Below are positions 60,620 through 64,000 of a DNA stretch of 64,000 nt, piece after piece (positions within the stretch are counted from its first letter, which is position 1; each line of letters opens with the position of its first letter). The translations under genes and the position numbers were made by a program. The notes below the pieces were generated by a model. It saw only the letters and a list, made by a program, of their open reading frames with translations. It searched no databases and was not told the DNA's origin. The stretch covers positions 1 through 64,000 of the forward strand of contig NZ_FNJR01000018.1 in assembly GCF_900104475.1 (NCBI RefSeq), in the 5' to 3' direction. The stretch comes from Actinopolyspora xinjiangensis (GTDB taxonomy: Bacteria > Actinomycetota > Actinomycetes > Mycobacteriales > Pseudonocardiaceae).

Positions 60620-62464
60620 ATGCGGATAACGCTTGCGTCCATGCCATGGCAGGCACTCGAGTCACCGTCCTTGCCCATCGCTTTGCTCCGTTCCGCCTGC
60701 CGTCGCGAGGGCCTCGAAGTACCGAGTGGTTATCACGGTGGCATCCACTGGTGCGAGTACCTCATGGAGAGAACCGATGGCGAGTTGGGGGTTCCACAGT
60801 ACACCGATATCGCCGAGAACGGTCTGTTCGACGAGATCGGCGACTGGATCTTCGCCGGAAACCTCTACGGAGCGGACTTCGGGGTCGAAGCGTTCCGGGA
60901 ATACGCGCGAGGACGCACTATCGACCTCGAACTCGCGTTCGAGATGCGAGAGCTCACCGCCGGTTACCTCGAGGAGGCATACAGCGCGGTGATGAACACC
61001 GCCCCGGACATCGTCGGGTTCACGACGACGTTCATGCAGAACGTACCGAGCCTGGCGCTCGCGCGGATGATCAAGGAGCGACACCCCGATGTGACGATCG
61101 TCTTCGGCGGGGGCAACTGCGACGGTGCGATGGGCCCGGCGCTGCATCGGAACTTCGAGTTCATCGATCTCGTGGTCAGCGGCGAGGCGGAGATCGCCTT
61201 CCCCGAGCTCATCCGCCGTCTCCACGCCGGCTCGGATCTCACACCCGTTGCCGGGCTGAGTTGGCGCGACGGGGCCGAGCTCCGTGCGAACCCACCTGCC
61301 AGGGGGCCGGTCCAGCCGGATCAACTGGTGGTCCCGGACTACGACGACTGGTTCGAGCTGCTGGAGACGTCGCCGGTGGCGGAGCACATCGAACCCCAGC
61401 TGATAATCGAGACCTCGCGCGGCTGTTGGTGGGGTGAGAAGCATCAGTGCACCTTCTGCGGCCTCAACGGATCACTGATGAAGTTCCGAGCGAAAACGCC
61501 GGAGCAGGCAATAGACGAGATCTCGACATTGGTCGAGAAACATCAGGTGTTGGACGTGATCACCGTCGACAACATCATCGACAACGGCTACTTCTCCACG
61601 GTTCTTCCCGAGATCGAGAAACTGGGGTGGGACGTCCGAATCCACTACGAGACCAAGTCGAACCTGACCCGCGAGCACATAGCCCGGTTCAAAGGCGCTG
61701 GCGTCGCGCATGTGCAGCCGGGGATCGAGTCGCTGGTCTCTCCGGTGCTGAAGCTCATGGACAAGGGCGTCGCCGGTATCCGTAACGTTCGAACGCTGCG
61801 GGACTGCGAGTCCGCCAGCCTGACGGTCTCATGGAACTGGCTGTACGGCTTCCCCGGAGAACGGCTCTCCGATTACCTGCCCGTCTTGGAACAACTCGAC
61901 CGACTACACCATCTGCAGCCACCCGCGAATGCCGCTCGCATCCTCATAGAGCGGTTCAGCCCGTACTTCAACGACTCGGCACTGGGCTTCAACGAGCTTC
62001 GTCCCGCCCAGCAGTACAAGTACGTGTACAACCTTCCGGAGAAGTCCCTGGAGGACATGGTGTATTTGTTCGATGCCGAACAACGCGGTCTCAGCGAGCA
62101 GGAGATCTCCGGGCTCAAAGAGGCGATCGAGCGCTGGATCGAGCATTACCAGGACAGTTCGCTGGAGGTGAGTGGTGACGACGAGCTGCTGTGGATCTCG
62201 GATCGGCGCGTGGGGCGTGAACCCGCGGATCACGAGATCCGCGGTAGAGAACTCGTGGCGCTGTACGGCGAGCTCGAGCACGGCCGGACCACCGGTGGTC
62301 TACGCAAGATACGCGACAGGGAGGGGTTCGGCATCACCGACGGTGAGCTCGACGCGTGGCTGTCGGAATTGGACGCGCGCGGGCTCGTGTTCGTGGAGCA
62401 CGGTCACTATCTGGCGCTCGCTACCCATTCCGTCCCCGTCAAGCTCGAGACACGGCGTGCCTGA
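60620..62464 (+). CDS. Cobalamin-binding radical SAM enzyme, RiPP-maturation type
   Basis: The protein has 614 residues. The N-terminal part (about 1-230) is a cobalamin-binding-like domain with TIVFGGGNCDG and DLVVSGEAEIAFPELI. The radical SAM cluster is C269-x7-C277-x2-C280 in RGCWWGEKHQCTFCG, the noncanonical spacing and WWGEKHxC wording of RiPP maturation radical SAM protein 1 (C-methyltransferase family). A C-terminal winged-helix-like region ends the protein. I chose ATG 60620, after GGAAGGGG; the frame is open upstream to 60458. It lies 106 bases after the precursor gene. The likely reaction is methylation at an unactivated carbon or another radical change of the peptide. Confidence 0.9.
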   Translation: MRITLASMPWQALESPSLPIALLRSACRREGLEVPSGYHGGIHWCEYLMERTDGELGVPQYTDIAENGLFDEIGDWIFAGNLYGADFGVEAFREYARGRTIDLELAFEMRELTAGYLEEAYSAVMNTAPDIVGFTTTFMQNVPSLALARMIKERHPDVTIVFGGGNCDGAMGPALHRNFEFIDLVVSGEAEIAFPELIRRLHAGSDLTPVAGLSWRDGAELRANPPARGPVQPDQLVVPDYDDWFELLETSPVAEHIEPQLIIETSRGCWWGEKHQCTFCGLNGSLMKFRAKTPEQAIDEISTLVEKHQVLDVITVDNIIDNGYFSTVLPEIEKLGWDVRIHYETKSNLTREHIARFKGAGVAHVQPGIESLVSPVLKLMDKGVAGIRNVRTLRDCESASLTVSWNWLYGFPGERLSDYLPVLEQLDRLHHLQPPANAARILIERFSPYFNDSALGFNELRPAQQYKYVYNLPEKSLEDMVYLFDAEQRGLSEQEISGLKEAIERWIEHYQDSSLEVSGDDELLWISDRRVGREPADHEIRGRELVALYGELEHGRTTGGLRKIRDREGFGITDGELDAWLSELDARGLVFVEHGHYLALATHSVPVKLETRRA

Positions 62465-62491
62465 CCGTCCGCCCGCACGAAGGGAGCCGAC

Positions 62492-63067
62492 TTGACCACC
62501 ACAATCGCAGTCACTGACGACACCAGTGATGTCCGCACCCGTCTCGAGGATTTCGTCTCCTCCGGAGCGCGCGGCTTGGTGATCACCGACCCCGTTGACC
62601 TCACTCTCCCGGATCGAACTTCGGTCGATACGGTGCGCCTGCTTCGGGACGCCGTGGGACACGGGCTGAGGATCGACTGGCGAGCCTCACCGGTGGACGG
62701 CCTCTCCGTCACGGACTTCACGCACTTGCCGCCACCGGCGAACCTCGACGAGCTCAGTTTCCTGCCGGACAGCGACGCGGAATCGTGGTTGGACCTGTAC
62801 TCCTACGGGCAGCTCTTCTATCGGGTGGGCCCCGGATTCGTCTCCATCAAGGACGTTCGTCCGACCGTACCGGCCGCACGGATGACCCTCGAAGAAGAGG
62901 AAGCCAGGATTTTTCTCGAACTCGCTGAGGGGGGCGGTGAAACGGGGAATTCCGAGTCTTTGCGCTCAGAGCTCGTGGAGTACGGCTTGGGTATTGCCGC
63001 TGAGGGCGGGTTTCTGGTGCTGCCGTACCGGATCAGGCAATGGCCGATACCTTTCTCGGCCATCTGA
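62492..63067 (+). CDS. DUF5825-like protein of the candidate RiPP cassette
   Basis: The protein has 191 residues and no membrane segment. The middle holds WRASPVDGLSVTDFTHLPPP and a later LYSYGQLFYRVGPGFVSIKD then EEEEARIFLELAEG. I associate this pattern with DUF5825, which I recall next to B12-dependent radical SAM enzymes in actinobacterial RiPP loci; that label is from memory. The TTG start follows AGGGAG by five bases and the gene begins 27 bases after the radical SAM stop. It may bind the precursor (a partner or leader-recognition role). Function unknown. Confidence 0.7.
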   Translation: MTTTIAVTDDTSDVRTRLEDFVSSGARGLVITDPVDLTLPDRTSVDTVRLLRDAVGHGLRIDWRASPVDGLSVTDFTHLPPPANLDELSFLPDSDAESWLDLYSYGQLFYRVGPGFVSIKDVRPTVPAARMTLEEEEARIFLELAEGGGETGNSESLRSELVEYGLGIAAEGGFLVLPYRIRQWPIPFSAI

Positions 63068-63253
63068 GGGTGTCCGGAGGCTCGCGTCTCAGTGCTGACT
63101 ACGACACCGGTTCGTGGGAGTCGTCCTCGGAACTGGATGCTCACAGTATCCCCCGTGACGCATGCCGAGGTTGTGCTGAGGAACAACGTGGCGCACTGTC
63201 ACCGATATCACCGATTCCAGCAGAACGACCTTGGTCGGCTTCCCGGGGAAATC

Positions 63254-64000
63254 ATGATCATGCCACGTACAGCGCGCCGACCAGGGCGGAGTTTGCCACA
63301 ACGCACAGTTCCGCTGTTGATTACCTCGCGCCTCATCGGACAGACAGGCGACAGGTTCACCTTGCTGGCGTTGCCTATCTTCACTGTGGCGGCGGGAGCG
63401 ACGCCCGCTGAGGCCGGTCTGGTGTTCACCGTCTACGCGGCCCCTGGAATCGGCGCCTTTCTCATCGGCCGCCCGCTCGATCGAACTCACCGCTTACGCG
63501 GCATCTGCGCGTCCGCCGAGCTTCTTCGCGCCGTGCTACTGCTCGGCTTGGTGCTGATCATCCCGCGGATCACCAGCGGGGGATGGTTGCTGGTGCTCGT
63601 CGTGACCTTCGCCTGCGGCTGCTGCTCCGCCGTGTTCGACGTGGGGTTGCAGGGGTATTTGCCTCGCGCCGTGAGCGGGCTGGAGCTGCGGAACGTGAAC
63701 TCGTGGTTCGCTCGTGCGCAAGCGGCCGCTGATGTCGCGGGTCCGCCTGCGGCGGGGGCTGTGGTGGCAGTCGCCGGCAGTGGAACAGCGCTCCTCGTTG
63801 ACGCCGCGAGCTTCCTGCTGTCGGGGTTGTTGCTCTGCGGGGTGAAGAAACAACTGGCCCCCGCCGTCCCGGAGCAGTGCAAGCCGACCATCGGATGGTC
63901 GTCGGGTATGACGAGGCTGCTTAGCGACACGGTCCTGCGCAACGTGGTGCTGACCATGCTCGTACTCAACTTCGGCGGGGCGATGATCGGTTCGCTGTGG
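63254..64000 (+). CDS. MFS exporter, truncated by the window end
   Basis: From ATG 63254 the frame stays open to the last base. It reads ITSRLIGQTGDRFTLLALPI in the first membrane helix and continues through at least six hydrophobic segments, with GRPLDRTHRLRG as the TM2-TM3 loop (an MFS_3/drug-exporter type pattern). GGGG lies five bases before the ATG; another ATG follows at 63260. The gene is 186 bases after the DUF5825 gene. It is the natural exporter for the modified peptide. The C-terminal half is outside the window. Confidence 0.85.
   Translation, partial: MIMPRTARRPGRSLPQRTVPLLITSRLIGQTGDRFTLLALPIFTVAAGATPAEAGLVFTVYAAPGIGAFLIGRPLDRTHRLRGICASAELLRAVLLLGLVLIIPRITSGGWLLVLVVTFACGCCSAVFDVGLQGYLPRAVSGLELRNVNSWFARAQAAADVAGPPAAGAVVAVAGSGTALLVDAASFLLSGLLLCGVKKQLAPAVPEQCKPTIGWSSGMTRLLSDTVLRNVVLTMLVLNFGGAMIGSLW

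Noticed and set aside
1-64000. CRISPR arrays, tRNA or rRNA genes, integrase attachment sites
   Set aside because: No regular direct-repeat array, cloverleaf-like tRNA or rRNA stretch, and no tyrosine or serine integrase frame, was recognised on reading; a tRNAscan or repeat-finder run was not possible.

Overview
The window comes from a GC-rich, GTG-using actinomycete, probably a filamentous one. It carries a conservon (CvnA-D plus GAF protein), an Rv0909-type small protein, an M48 protease pair and several decayed actinobacterial insertion sequences. The sequence resembles the accessory genome of Actinopolyspora or Pseudonocardiales relatives, but nothing here fixes the genus. No rRNA, tRNA or CRISPR was seen.

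Region 1 (about 0.5-19.1 kb) is a biosynthetic cluster for a hydrazine-derived amino-acid product. Its core is a three-gene hydrazine cassette: a cupin/methionyl-tRNA-synthetase-like fusion, a FAD amino-acid oxidase and a lysine N6-hydroxylase. This is the Spb40/39/38 set of s56-p1 and the equivalent set of triacsin. Upstream lie a GNAT, two paralogous stand-alone adenylation proteins (the second with degenerate catalytic motifs), an alpha/beta hydrolase, a carrier-protein/rhodanese fusion, a FAD enzyme and a DUF3291 protein. Downstream are an amino-acid permease, an EctB-like aminotransferase and an ATP-grasp ligase. An MFS exporter diverges on the left.

Region 2 (19.4-25.2 kb) holds IS110 and IS5 relics, an M48-family membrane metalloprotease with a small partner, and a decayed stretch. 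Region 3 (25.4-37.3 kb) is a second cluster with visibly lower GC and tight start/stop overlaps: DRE-TIM aldolase, FAH-family enzyme, divergent SDR, A-T protein, asparagine-synthetase-like amidotransferase, stand-alone A, stand-alone carrier, P450, thioesterase, permease, second thioesterase. Neither cluster encodes a condensation domain, so bond formation probably relies on the ATP-grasp ligase, the AsnB-like protein or the hydrolases. Region 4 (37.3-39.4 kb) is a graveyard: IS5 fragments, a thioesterase tail, a frameshifted and truncated MFS gene and an IS630 relic.

Region 5 (39.4-50.6 kb, minus strand, very GC-rich) is a PUFA-synthase-like operon: Tat-exported EF-hand protein, PfaD-like enoyl reductase, KS-AT-ACP-KR megasynthase with one ACP, multi-hotdog dehydratase and a thioester reductase. 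The expected product is a reduced or unsaturated long-chain aldehyde or alcohol. Region 6 (51.3-58.4 kb) has a DUF1330 protein, an Rv0909-like protein, relics of a regulator and of a dimethylargininase, an acyl-CoA dehydrogenase without the usual catalytic Glu, and the conservon.

Region 7 (59.5-64 kb) is a compact candidate RiPP system: a di-iron ferritin-like enzyme, a 31-residue precursor-like peptide not listed as a long ORF, a hairpin, a cobalamin-binding radical SAM enzyme of the RiPP-maturation type, a DUF5825-like protein and an MFS exporter cut by the window edge. A perfect Crp/GlxR-type palindrome lies just before its first gene. This cassette and the hydrazine cluster are the two most interesting systems here.
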